Source: Dehalococcoidia bacterium
Lineage (GTDB): Bacteria; Chloroflexota; Dehalococcoidia; SHYD01
DNA: 41,779 nt
NCBI GenBank assembly: GCA_009692945.1
Contig: SHYD01000016.1
Span: 1 to 41,779, forward strand
Reading direction: 5' to 3'
Shown here: piece by piece, positions 32,638-40,346 of the stretch
Layout of the letters: the number at the start of each line of letters is the position of its first letter
Position numbering within the stretch: position 1 is the first letter of the stretch
Notes under the pieces: generated by a model
What the model saw: the letters and a program-made list of their open reading frames with translations, nothing else
What the model was told of the DNA's origin: nothing
Database searches by the model: none
Translations under genes and position numbers: made by a program

Positions 32638-33429
32638 TCAGTCATCCATCCCCCCGCCGGAGCCGGCAGCCGGACCGTACTGATTGGCAAACGCCTCCGG
32701 TTCCATTCCAGCGATGCGTGCCAGCGCGGCCAATTCTTCGGCATCAGTGAAATCGGAGGGCTCGAGACGGATCATATAGCGCCGGGCGACATCGTAGTGC
32801 TCGGACCCGATATCTATCTGGCGCACGCGGATCCGGCCGGTGGCCGCATCTGTGATGTCGCTGAAGGGAATGGGACTGATCCGGCCCCCGATCTGCGCGA
32901 TCAGCGCGCCGTCCTGCAGCGCGGGGCTCGGGGCGGGCGATAGCAGGAAGCGTACGGCGCCAAACCCGAGGGTCCTGGTGTAATCGATGTCGAAGGGGAT
33001 CGGCGGTGCGCAGCGCAGCGTATAGCCCAGGGTCACATCGGTGAGCTTGACCGAATGCCCCTGTTGCGTCAGCCGCGTCTGCAGATGGCGCCGGATCACC
33101 ATGCCCAGGGGCAGATCCTCCAGCCGCAGGTGACCATGGGGGTCGTAGCCAACATTCTCCGCAAAGTGGCGCTCGACCTCGTCCGGTCGCATCCGGCTGA
33201 CCACCCCCTCGGCGACCACCGCCACCCCATACGCGCGGTCCTGGCGCCGGCGCTTGAAGATGGACCCTTCGATGATGGCCGAGATGTCATCCAACGTGAC
33301 CAGTTGATCGCCGAACTCCTCGGGGATGATCGTCAGTGTGGCCCCGGCCGCCTTGCCGATGCCCAGCGCCAGGTGTCCCGCATTGCGGCCCATGATCACT
33401 TCGAGTTGATCCCGGGCGGCAGAGTTAAG
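32638..33429 (-). pseudogene. 6-phosphofructokinase, 3' fragment
   Basis: Homology starts at ARDQLEVIMGRNAGHLALGI (PFK's EVMGRxAGxLAL helix) and runs through GATLTIIPEEF, EGVVSRMRPDEVERHF, LRLEDLPLGMVIRRHL and VTLGYTLRCAPPIPFD to a normal C terminus. The N-terminal half with the ATP glycine loop and the TIDND catalytic motif is absent. Upstream of 33429 the frame runs into antisense sequence of the divergent cyclase-like gene. It was cut by a rearrangement at about 33430 and cannot be active. Confidence 0.8.
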
Positions 33430-33478
33430 CCCTCGTTTCCCGCTCCCATTCGCCGCCGTTGCAAGGAGGAGGTCCCTC

Positions 33479-34156
33479 ATGGTGACCAGACCGATCGATA
33501 CATGGGAAGACTTTGTGGATGGCCGTCTCGGTGAGTTCGCGTTCCTGCGAGTCGACATCGTGGAGCATTCCAAGATCACGGCAGAGAACGCCTACGAGGC
33601 GGTGCAACACATCCTGGAACAGTTCGAGAACATGGTAGAGGAGAAGGTGATCGCCCACGGCAGCCAGCTCTGGACCTGGGGCGGCGATGGCGGGCTCGCC
33701 AGCTACTACGAAGGCGCCAACATCACCGCGAAAGCCCTGGGCGCCATGAGCACCGCCTTCGACATTGTGGAGGCGTTGGTTCCGTTTAACGAAGAGCACA
33801 AGCTGCCCCGGACCCAGGACAAGATCGCCGCTCGGGTCGCCGTCCACGTCGGCACCGCCCGCTACCGCGAGAAGGTGGGCCGCATCCACAGCGAGGCCAT
33901 CAACTTCGTCTCACACCTGGAACACAACCGGACCTTTCCCAACAGCATCTCCCCCTCCCACGAGGCGCTGATCCAGGTCTAGACCGATTTCGGCGACCGC
34001 TTCAACCCCTCCGGCACCTTCGAGAACCACCGAGTCTACTCGTCAGACCGGGAAAAGCGGGGCGCATCGGCCCTAGCGGTGGACGACAAGAAGATTAAAG
34101 AGGGGTTTGGCGCCGGGCTCCGGTTCGCCAAGGGGTTGAAGGACAAGCTCAGCTGA
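33479..34156 (+). pseudogene. Class III nucleotide-cyclase-like gene with one in-frame TAG
   Basis: It begins at ATG 33479 behind GGAGGAGG. The 167 codons before TAG 33980-33982 show a cyclase-catalytic-domain pattern: FAFLRVDIVEHSKI, LWTWGGDGGLASYY, ARVAVHVGTARYRE and GRIHSEAINFVSHLEH. The frame then continues cleanly (TDFGDRFNPSGTFENHRVY onward) for 57 codons to TGA 34154-34156. So it is a 225-codon gene broken by a single amber codon. The usual metal Asp pair is only partly obvious, so it may be a cyclase-fold sensor rather than an enzyme. The truncated form could still be made. Confidence 0.65.
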
Positions 34157-34208
34157 CAGGGGCGCGCTGCGGGCCCCCGGCGGGCCTTTCACCGGCGGAC
34201 CACACCAG

Positions 34209-34236
34209 GTAGCGGCGACGCATGCGTCGCCGCTAC
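34209..34236 (+). repeat. REP-like palindrome with GTAG head (3)
   Basis: A perfect 28-base palindrome: GTAGCGGCGACGCA at 34209-34222 and its inverse to 34236. The rest of the 306-base gap before glgA holds no gene; bases near 34340 (GTGGCAGGCAAACCCCACCC) look like another common short repeat, and AGGAGG for glgA lies at its end. Confidence 0.75.
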
Positions 34237-34462
34237 GGCCAACGGCCCCCAGTTGCGGGACCCGCAACGTGTTCCTGGCGTTTAGCACTGTTGCACAACA
34301 CCGGACCCTGCCTCCTCATTCAACGCAAAATGGTGAGTGGCAGGCAAACCCCACCCTACAAATTTCGCCCATCCAGGCATCTCTGCCTTTCGATCGGCGA
34401 AGTTCCGCTGAAACCAACTGATTCGACCCGGCCGCGCGCACCGCGCATCAGGAGGCATCGCC

Positions 34463-35857
34463 GTGACCGCACCCGATAACCGGCCCCCGCTGAAGATCAT
34501 GTACGTCTCCGCTGAAGTCAGCCCCTTTGCCAAGGTGGGCGGACTGGCCGATGTGGCGGCGTCGCTGCCCAAGGCCCTCGCGGCGATGGGCCACGACGCC
34601 CGCGTCGTGACGCCCGACCACGGCGGGCGGCTGGCCGCGGCCGGCGCCGTCGTCGCCACGTCCTTCGACGTGGCGTTTCTCGGCCGGGACGAGCGGGTGG
34701 TGGTCCTCGCCGGGGAACTGGCGCCCGGGGCTCCGGTCTATTTCATCGGCAACGCCACGTACTTCAGCGGAGAGCGGGTTTACGGCGCGCCCGACGACCT
34801 CCTGCGTTACCACTTCTTCTGCCGGGCCGTGCTGGAACTGCCCAAAGCACTCGATTGGCGGCCGGACGTTATCAATTGCAACGACTGGCACACCGCCCTC
34901 GTCCCCTTCGGCCTCCGCAACCGGGCTTGGAACGACCCGTTCTACCAGGGCGCCGCTTCAGCCCTCACCATCCACAACCTGGGTTACCGCGGCCCGGACG
35001 ACGCCAGCGATGTGCTGAGCCAGGGCATCTACTACGCCGGGGTCGTGAACACCGTCAGCCCAACCTATGCCCGGGAAATCACCACCCCTGAGTTCGGGCA
35101 GGGCCTCCACACCCTGCTGCAGCTCCGGGGCGACCGGCTTTACGGCATCGTCAACGGCCTCGACCTCGACCTCGACCTCTTTAACCCGGAGCCCGACCCG
35201 GCGATAGGCGCTCACTATTCGGCGGCCGCCCCGGGCGGCAAAGTCGCCAACAAGGCCGCGCTCCAGCAGTCCCTCGGTCTCAAGGTGAACCCGGCGGCCC
35301 CGCTGGCGGGCATGGTCTCCCGGCTCGACTACCAGAAGGGGGTCGAGTTGGTGCTGGACTCCATGGAGCGGGCGGTCACCGAACTCGGGATGCAGTTCGT
35401 GGTGCTGGGCAGCGGCGACCCAAAGTACCAGCAGCGGCTGCAGGAACTGGCCGCCCGGTGGCCCGGTTCGGTCCATGCCGAGTTCGGTTTTGCGGCCGCG
35501 CTGGCTCAGCAGATCTACGCGGGGGCCGACCTGTTCCTCATGCCGTCCCGCTACGAGCCATGCGGGCTGGGTCACCTCATCTCCATGCGCTACGGCGCCG
35601 TCCCCGTGGTCCGGCGCACCGGAGGGCTGGCCGACACGGTGCAGGACGCCGCGCCCGGCCTCGGGAGCGGCACCGGCTTCGTATTCGACGACTTCGAGAC
35701 CGAGGCGATGTACGCCACGCTGCAACGGGCGGCCGGAGCGTTCAAGGACCGCGATCACTGGATGGCGTTGGTCCGGCGCGGCATGGAGCAGGACTTTTCC
35801 TGGGGAGCCCCGGCACAGCGCTACGAGGAGATGTACCGGGTCGCCCTCGCCAACTGA
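34463..35857 (+). CDS. glgA: Glycogen synthase (GT5)
   Basis: A 464-residue GT5 starch/glycogen synthase. The ADP-glucose loop is YVSAEVSPFAKVGGLADV (14-31, KVGGL). The middle has VINCNDWHTALVPFGLRN and LTIHNLGYRG; the C-terminal domain has SRLDYQKGVELVL, GADLFLMPSRYEPCGLGHL and GAVPVVRRTGGLADTV, the STGGL-type activating loop here as RTGGL. It extends alpha-1,4-glucan from ADP-glucose. The start is GTG 34463 after AGGAGG. There is no branching-enzyme or GlgC gene adjacent, and a family A+B element follows. Confidence 0.94.
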   Translation: MTAPDNRPPLKIMYVSAEVSPFAKVGGLADVAASLPKALAAMGHDARVVTPDHGGRLAAAGAVVATSFDVAFLGRDERVVVLAGELAPGAPVYFIGNATYFSGERVYGAPDDLLRYHFFCRAVLELPKALDWRPDVINCNDWHTALVPFGLRNRAWNDPFYQGAASALTIHNLGYRGPDDASDVLSQGIYYAGVVNTVSPTYAREITTPEFGQGLHTLLQLRGDRLYGIVNGLDLDLDLFNPEPDPAIGAHYSAAAPGGKVANKAALQQSLGLKVNPAAPLAGMVSRLDYQKGVELVLDSMERAVTELGMQFVVLGSGDPKYQQRLQELAARWPGSVHAEFGFAAALAQQIYAGADLFLMPSRYEPCGLGHLISMRYGAVPVVRRTGGLADTVQDAAPGLGSGTGFVFDDFETEAMYATLQRAAGAFKDRDHWMALVRRGMEQDFSWGAPAQRYEEMYRVALAN

Positions 35858-35882
35858 AGACAGGCCAACCGAACCCACAAAT

Positions 35883-36237
35883 GGTAACTGTTCTGTTTTG
35901 GGTGGCCGGACCGACGGGGGAAGGTGATGGCACACGTTGTGTTACCCCACCCCCCGATAAGAAAAAGAGATTTTATTGTTTGGGGGACACCCCAACAGCC
36001 CCCAGAAAAGGGCTGCCGCCCGCTGCACGCCTCCTTCCAGGGGTGTCCAGCGGGTCTCCCGCTGGCGGGGAGTGTGAGGGGCGTACCCTCACTATGCATC
36101 TCTATTTTATCTTCTCAGATGGGGAAGGGGTCAAGTGGTGGGCCAGTCCGCCATCAGTGATCTTGGCGGAAGGCCGCCCTCCGAGCCTTTTCATGGCCCG
36201 GTCGTGTCCCTTGGTCATGCGCGTCTGAGCAGTTACC
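35883..36237. repeat. Composite family A + family B element (A11-B5)
   Basis: It opens with GGTAACTGTTCTG and closes with CAGTTACC (36230-36237), an 8-bp inverted repeat, 355 bases. The left half is family A (ATAAGAAAAAGAGATTTTAT, GGGGGACACCCCAACAGCCC, AAGGGCTGCCGCCCGCTGC). The right half is family B reversed (AGGGGTGTCCAGCGGGTCTC through CCTTTTCATGGCCCGGTCGT). The same A-then-B order occurs at 18512-18856 and, with the B core deleted, at 3640-3858. Confidence 0.8.
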
Positions 36238-36297
36238 ACGGATGGCGGGCCTGCATCCTTCACTGCTCGGTTGAGCGTGCCCCGCGGCGCTGAACGG

Positions 36298-36888
36298 TTA
36301 CTCGAACTGGGCCCCCGCGGCGGCCATCGCCGCCAGAGCCTTCTCCCCATCACCCGGATTCAGGTCCACCGCCCGGATGGCCTCCTGCACCACCAGCACC
36401 GGATACCCCAACCGCAGCCCATCCAGCACGGTGGCCAAAACGCAGTAGTCGGTGGCCAATCCCAGCACCACCAGGCGCTGGACGCCCCTCGACTTCAGGA
36501 GCGCGTCCAACTCGGTGGGCTACGCCGCGCCAGACACGGGGTCGCGGCAGGTGAAGCCGGAGTAGCCGTCCTCTCCCGCGGTTCCTTTACGCACCACGTC
36601 CCCGGCGATTTCGAGGCTTGGGTGGAGGGCGGCGCCCCAACTCCTCGCCACGCAATGGGCCGGCCAGACCCCGCCGTCCTTGTGAAAGTGGGGCGGGGCA
36701 GCGGGATGCCAGTCCTGGGTGTAGATGACCGGTCCTGCCGCCGCCCGGAACGCCCCGATCTGTGCGTTAGCTTGGGCAACGACAAGCTCGCCCCCTTGTA
36801 CGTAGAGGCTGCCCCGTGGATCAGCAAAATCATTCTGGACATCGACGACAATCAGGGCGGCGGCGGGACCGAAGCGAGGCATGGCCAC
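36298..36888 (-). CDS. Nicotinamidase (PncA-like), interrupted by one TAG
   Basis: The start ATG 36886-36888 has AAGGAGGAG upstream. The catalytic Asp16 (ALIVVDVQNDF), metal-ligand group TQDWHPAAPPHFH and Lys101 (VVRKGTAGEDGYSGF) precede TAG 36520-36522 at codon 123. The frame continues to PTELDALLKSRGVQRLVVLG and GLATDYCVLAT with catalytic Cys149, ending at 36298. The Asp-Lys-Cys triad is complete if the TAG is ignored; the total is 196 codons, a normal length. The role would be nicotinamide deamidation in NAD salvage. The cause could be a true nonsense change or an error. Confidence 0.75.
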
Positions 36889-36955
36889 TCCTCCTTTGCG
36901 CCGGCCAACCTAACGGTCTACGACCCGTGAAACGGATGGTTGGGGCGCTATGCCC

Positions 36956-37294
36956 CTAGAGGCGGCTGGGCGAACCCCGCAGCAGCCGCACCACCACCAG
37001 CAGGGCCACCGCTCCCACCACACCCACGCCGATGCGAGTGAGGCTGAGCGGGCCTCCCGCAGTGTTGCGGGTGACCATGGTATAGACCACCCCGCCGATG
37101 ACGGAACCCGCCAGTCCCACCCCGATGTTCCCCAACGTACCCAGGGTGCTATGGATGATGAGGCTGGCGAGCCACCCGATGATGAGACCCGTGATGAGCC
37201 ATGGGATGAACGCGAAGATGGTCCCGACCAGGAAGACGAAGAAGAACACGGCCAGCACAGCCGCCAGGACCAACAAGGTGAGGATCAACGCCAT
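36956..37294 (-). CDS. GlsB/YeaQ/YmgE-family membrane protein
   Basis: A 112-residue protein with three to four hydrophobic helices. The family marks are FIPWLITGLIIGWLASLII and LGTLGNIGVGLAGSVIGGVV, the glycine-rich transglycosylase-associated motif, plus a long hydrophobic N terminus (ALILTLLVLAAVLAVFFFVF) and a final VGVVGAVALLVVVRLL helix. Members respond to stress; their activity is not settled. I chose the ATG at 37292-37294, GGAG nine bases upstream; longer in-frame starts run into non-coding-like sequence. Confidence 0.85.
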   Translation of the reverse strand: MALILTLLVLAAVLAVFFFVFLVGTIFAFIPWLITGLIIGWLASLIIHSTLGTLGNIGVGLAGSVIGGVVYTMVTRNTAGGPLSLTRIGVGVVGAVALLVVVRLLRGSPSRL

Positions 37295-37470
37295 CGCTTT
37301 GCGCTCCGCCCACTTGCAAGGTGTTCCGGTGTACCAGTAGAGCCAAAGGGCCGCTCGCTGGTCCTGCCGGCGGTATTGCGCCGGACCAGGCAAGCAGAGT
37401 CTACAACGAATGTGGGCCGGCTGGCGCGGTGTTGCCCGGTGAAGTACCTGCTTTGTCAAAACAGGCGAGG

Positions 37471-37629
37471 GCAGGATTCACAATTGAGGCACTATCGGGC
37501 TCAGGATCGGGAGTGCATGAGGGCGGCAGCCCTCTGCCGGGGGGGGGTGCCTCCCACAGAGAATTCTCCTCTTTTTTCCGGGGTGGGGGGCGTGGTTCAT
37601 GCGGGCGGCCCCTGAGTCCGAACTCATAC
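37471..37629 (-). repeat. Family A repeat, copy A12
   Basis: Left end GCAGGATTCACAATTGAGG; right end GAACTCATAC (37620-37629). Inner parts are GGGAGTGCATGAGGGCGGCA, GCCCTCTGCCGGG and AGAGAATTCTCCTC. Confidence 0.85.
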
Positions 37630-37660
37630 AGGCGAGGCCAACACAGGCGCGGTGGTATCC

Positions 37661-37690
37661 TTGACACCCGCTTGCCGTTTCTACTACACT
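37661..37690 (+). promoter_or_regulatory. Promoter of the Pht5-like binding protein gene
   Basis: A perfect TTGACA at 37661-37666 and TACACT at 37685-37690, 18 bases apart, lie about 50 bases before the start codon. Confidence 0.65.
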
Positions 37691-37740
37691 CCGCTCGCAT
37701 CCACGGCGCATAGTTTCGTACCATCTCAGGAGGCTGCGGC

Positions 37741-38691
37741 ATGACCACGTCCACCAAGACCCTGACGCTGAAGAGTTCCTTCGGCACCTACCCCCACACC
37801 GGCGCCCTCAAGGACGGTTCGGTGAAGGTGCGGGGCGTCAACCTCGATCTGCTCGAGATAACCCCCATCACCACCGTCTTCCGCCGCATGTGCCGCAACC
37901 ACGAGTTCGACATCGCCGAACTGGCCATCACCACCTATCTGGCGGCCAAGGCCTACGACCTCCCCTTCACCGCCATCCCGGTGTTCCCGGTGCGCGAATA
38001 CTGGCACGGCCAGATCTACATCAATACCGACATCGTGAAGTCGGCCAAGGACATGGAGGGTAAGAAGGTCGGGGTGCGGGCCTACACCGTCACCGGCGGC
38101 GTGTGGGCCCGCGGCATCCTGGCCGAAGAGTTCGGCGTGGACCTGGACAAAATCACCTGGGTTTTGGCCGACGAAGAGCATGTCGCCGAGTTCCACAAGG
38201 ACTATCCCAAGAACGTCGTCCACCAGCAGGGCGCCAACATCGCCGAGATGCTCGCTTCCGGCGAACTCGCTGCGGCCATCGCTCCCGGACCGGTTAACGC
38301 CCCCAATGTGAAGCAGTTGGTCCCGGACGCGAAGACCGTTGAGAGCGAGTCGCACCGGACCAAGGGTTTCTACCCCATCAACCACACCATTGTGGTGAAG
38401 AACGACATCCTGGCCGCCGAGCCGTGGGTGGCGGTGGAGCTATTCAACGCTTTCTCGACCGCCAAGAAGCAGTACCTGACGGCTATCAAGGCCAGCGCAT
38501 CGCCCACCGACGCCGAGAAGGTCGTGCTCCAGAAGGCCCAGTTCAACGGCGGCGACTCCCACCCCTACGGTGTGGCGGCCAACCGCAAGATGATCGATGC
38601 GATTCTGCGCATGGGACACAACCAGCACATCCTGCCCCGCGCCTTCACCGCCGAGGATATCTTCCCGAAGAACACCCTCGACCTCTCATAA
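37741..38691 (+). CDS. Periplasmic-binding-protein-fold protein (4,5-dihydroxyphthalate decarboxylase/NMT1-like)
   Basis: A 316-residue protein of the PBP-like fold group that includes dihydroxyphthalate decarboxylase (Pht5) and NMT1/TauA-like binding proteins. It has SSFGTYPHTGALKDGSVKV, FRRMCRNHEFDIAELAITTY, SAKDMEGKKVGVRAYTVTGG and GFYPINHTIVVKND. There is no signal peptide or lipobox, which favours a cytosolic enzyme of the Pht5 type over a transport receptor. If so it would decarboxylate an aromatic acid; this remains inference. The start has CAGGAGG upstream. It is monocistronic between its own promoter and a strong terminator. Confidence 0.82.
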   Translation: MTTSTKTLTLKSSFGTYPHTGALKDGSVKVRGVNLDLLEITPITTVFRRMCRNHEFDIAELAITTYLAAKAYDLPFTAIPVFPVREYWHGQIYINTDIVKSAKDMEGKKVGVRAYTVTGGVWARGILAEEFGVDLDKITWVLADEEHVAEFHKDYPKNVVHQQGANIAEMLASGELAAAIAPGPVNAPNVKQLVPDAKTVESESHRTKGFYPINHTIVVKNDILAAEPWVAVELFNAFSTAKKQYLTAIKASASPTDAEKVVLQKAQFNGGDSHPYGVAANRKMIDAILRMGHNQHILPRAFTAEDIFPKNTLDLS

Positions 38692-38710
38692 GTTACTCGC
38701 CGGCGTCCTC

Positions 38711-38747
38711 AGACCCGCCCGTTGATGCAACGGGCGGGTCTCTCTTT
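38711..38747 (+). terminator. Rho-independent terminator
   Basis: AGACCCGCCCGTT (38711-38723) pairs perfectly with AACGGGCGGGTCT (38729-38741), 13 bp with a five-base loop, followed by CTCTTT. It ends the preceding transcript. Confidence 0.92.
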
Positions 38748-38756
38748 GCGGCCCCA

Positions 38757-38880
38757 CCCCTCGGGGTAATGAATAGAATAGCGGGGGAACATCCCCCGCA
38801 CCCCTTCAAAGGGCTGCCGCCCTCTGCACTCCTGCCGTCACACATCGCATGTGACGGCCTAGCGGGAGTGCGAAGACATG
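38757..38880 (+). repeat. Degenerate family A-like repeat
   Basis: CCCTCGGGGTAATGAATAG, a GCGGGGGAACATCCCCCGC stem, CTTCAAAGGGCTGCCGCCCT and TGCACTCCTGCC are family A parts. They are followed by a separate TCACACATCGCATGTGA palindrome (about 38839-38855). Confidence 0.6.
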
Positions 38881-38893
38881 AGGCGCGGGAACG

Positions 38894-39081
38894 GTACGAG
38901 TTCACATTCAGGGGCATTTTAGCAAGAGTGGGATTCCAAAGGGCGGCAGCCCTTGGGCAGGGGGCGTGGGGGACGTGCCTCCACGAACAAATTCTCTTGT
39001 CTTTTCTCGGGGGGGGGTGGGCTGGTCGAGGCCGACGTGATAGCCGGATGGCAGTTCGTCCGTCGAACAGTGAACTCGTAC
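38894..39081 (-). repeat. Family A repeat with perfect 12-bp terminal inverted repeats
   Basis: GTACGAGTTCAC (38894-38905) and its exact inverse GTGAACTCGTAC (39070-39081) bound a 188-base element. It holds AAAGGGCGGCAGCCCTTGGG, ACGTGCCTCCACG and CTTGTCTTTTCTCGG. There is no ORF. Confidence 0.88.
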
Positions 39082-39131
39082 CAGGAACGGGGTCCTGATC
39101 ACGGGGCTGGCATCCCGCATCAGTCAGCCCG

Positions 39132-39668
39132 TCAAAAATGCACCAGTGAGTGGATCTCCTGGCCCTTCAGGGCATCGCGGCCCTTGAGGAAATCGAGCTC
39201 GATGAGCACCGCCATCCCGGCGACCGACGCTCCCGCCTGCTCCACCAGCTTAACCGTTGCCGCCATTGTCCCGCCGGTGGCCAGCACGTCGTCGATGATC
39301 AGGACCTGCTGACCGGGCTGGAGGCCGTCCCGGTGCATCTCCACAATGGCCGAGCCGTACTCCAGCGAATACTCGACCCGGTAGGTGTGCCACGGCAACT
39401 TGCCGATCTTCCGCACCGGCACGAACCCGACCCCAAGCAGAGCCGCCACCGGCGCGCCGAGAATGTAGCCCCGAGCTTCGATAGCCACCACCGCGTCGAT
39501 ACCGCGGTGCTTGAACGGCTCGGCCAGCGCCGCCACCGCCCCCTGGAAGGCGGGGCCATCGCCCAGCAGCGGGGTGATGTCTTTGAACAGCACGCCTTTC
39601 TCGGGAAAGTCCGGGATGTCGCGGATCTTGGCAATCAGGTGCTCAACAGGTACCAAACTGGCCTCCAT
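39132..39668 (-). CDS. apt: Adenine phosphoribosyltransferase
   Basis: A 178-residue type I phosphoribosyltransferase salvaging adenine to AMP. The family core is visible: IRDIPDFPEKGVLFKDITPL, AIEARGYILGAPVAALLGVG, FVPVRKIGKLPW, YGSAIVEMH and the PRPP-binding VLIIDDVLATGGTMAA. I give the ATG at 39666-39668. It has no ribosome site. An in-frame GTG at 39699-39701 lies only six bases after a TATAAT (39708-39713, minus), where transcription would begin, so a leaderless start adding 11 residues is equally possible. Confidence 0.94.
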   Translation of the reverse strand: MEASLVPVEHLIAKIRDIPDFPEKGVLFKDITPLLGDGPAFQGAVAALAEPFKHRGIDAVVAIEARGYILGAPVAALLGVGFVPVRKIGKLPWHTYRVEYSLEYGSAIVEMHRDGLQPGQQVLIIDDVLATGGTMAATVKLVEQAGASVAGMAVLIELDFLKGRDALKGQEIHSLVHF

Positions 39669-39707
39669 CGGATCGTTGGGCGCCGCCACTGCGGCGGCCA
39701 CCGTTCG

Positions 39708-39713
39708 ATTATA
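39708..39713 (-). promoter_or_regulatory. -10 element of apt
   Basis: A perfect TATAAT on the minus strand. No good -35 is seen 17-18 bases upstream. Its spacing to the GTG at 39699-39701 fits a leaderless mRNA. Confidence 0.5.
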
Positions 39714-39753
39714 GGACAATGGCCTCCCCCTTGGTCCCCTCCTGCGAAGAGTG

Positions 39754-39953
39754 GTACGAGTTCTGACTCGGGGTTCAGGCACGGGGGCTCAGGGGGCGAA
39801 ATCCCTGTTTGTCCTGAGGTTCCCCTGAGCCTGCCGAAGGGCTTGTCGAAGGGCCGGGGGACTGGGGGTGTTCCCCCAGAAACAAAACCATCTCCGTTCT
39901 TGGGGGTGGGGCAAACGTCCGGAGGGCAGCCCCCCTCATGTCTGAACAGATAC
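39754..39953 (-). repeat. Family A variant repeat, copy A14
   Basis: Left end GTACGAGTTCTG (39754-39765), right end CTGAACAGATAC (39942-39953). The inside resembles A5 (GGGGGCTCAGGGGGCGAAAT, GGGGGTGTTCCCCC, AGAAACAAAACCATCTCC). It carries an inserted GAGCCTGCCGAAGGGCTTGT, a short repeat unit common in other genomes. Confidence 0.8.
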
Positions 39954-39959
39954 GAAGAG

Positions 39960-40210
39960 GTATCTATTCAGTGTCAGGGGTTTGGAGGCTATGAGCCACT
40001 CCCCCGCCCCAGGAAAAAGAGGAGATTCTATGTGGGGGGCACCCCATAGGAGTGGGCAGGTTTCTCCTCGGACAACCTCGAAGGCTGTACTTCCCACCCA
40101 CCCACCCATGCCGTTTGTGTGTGGGGACACCCCACACCCCGGCAGAGGGCTGCCGCCCTCGTGCACTCCCACTTCTGAGCCCGGGCCGCCCCTCAACAGT
40201 GAATCCTTAC
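39960..40210 (+). repeat. Family A repeat, copy A15, with inner module
   Basis: Left end GTATCTATTCAG (39960-39971), right end GTGAATCCTTAC (40199-40210), 251 bases. It is longer than other copies because the 80-base module lies inside. Its left 22 bases match copy A2 exactly. Its right end matches the remnant before the antitoxin at 8984. Confidence 0.88.
40041..40124 (+). repeat. 80-base inner module, copy 2
   Basis: Second copy of the module at 13811-13890, about 90 percent identical by eye, placed at the same point inside the host family A element. Confidence 0.75.
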
Positions 40211-40346
40211 CTAGGCGATGTGGCCGTGCGTTGGTGTGAGGGTCGCGCTATGATCGCGGAGTGGTGGGTGAAGTCAAGGCGACTTGGTTATAGCTATACT
40301 CGGCGCTCAGGCACCGCGTATACAGCAGCGACGGGGGAGGCCATCT

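Noticed and set aside
33980-36522. Genome-wide reassignment of TAG to an amino acid
   Set aside because: Several intact genes here end properly at TAG (cupin at 2844, ssb at 15129, the OsmC-like gene), so TAG works as a stop.
37471-40210. CRISPR array suggested by recurring hairpin sequences
   Set aside because: The repeats are 150-250 bases, irregularly spaced by whole genes, with terminal inverted repeats; there are no short direct repeats with spacers and no cas genes.
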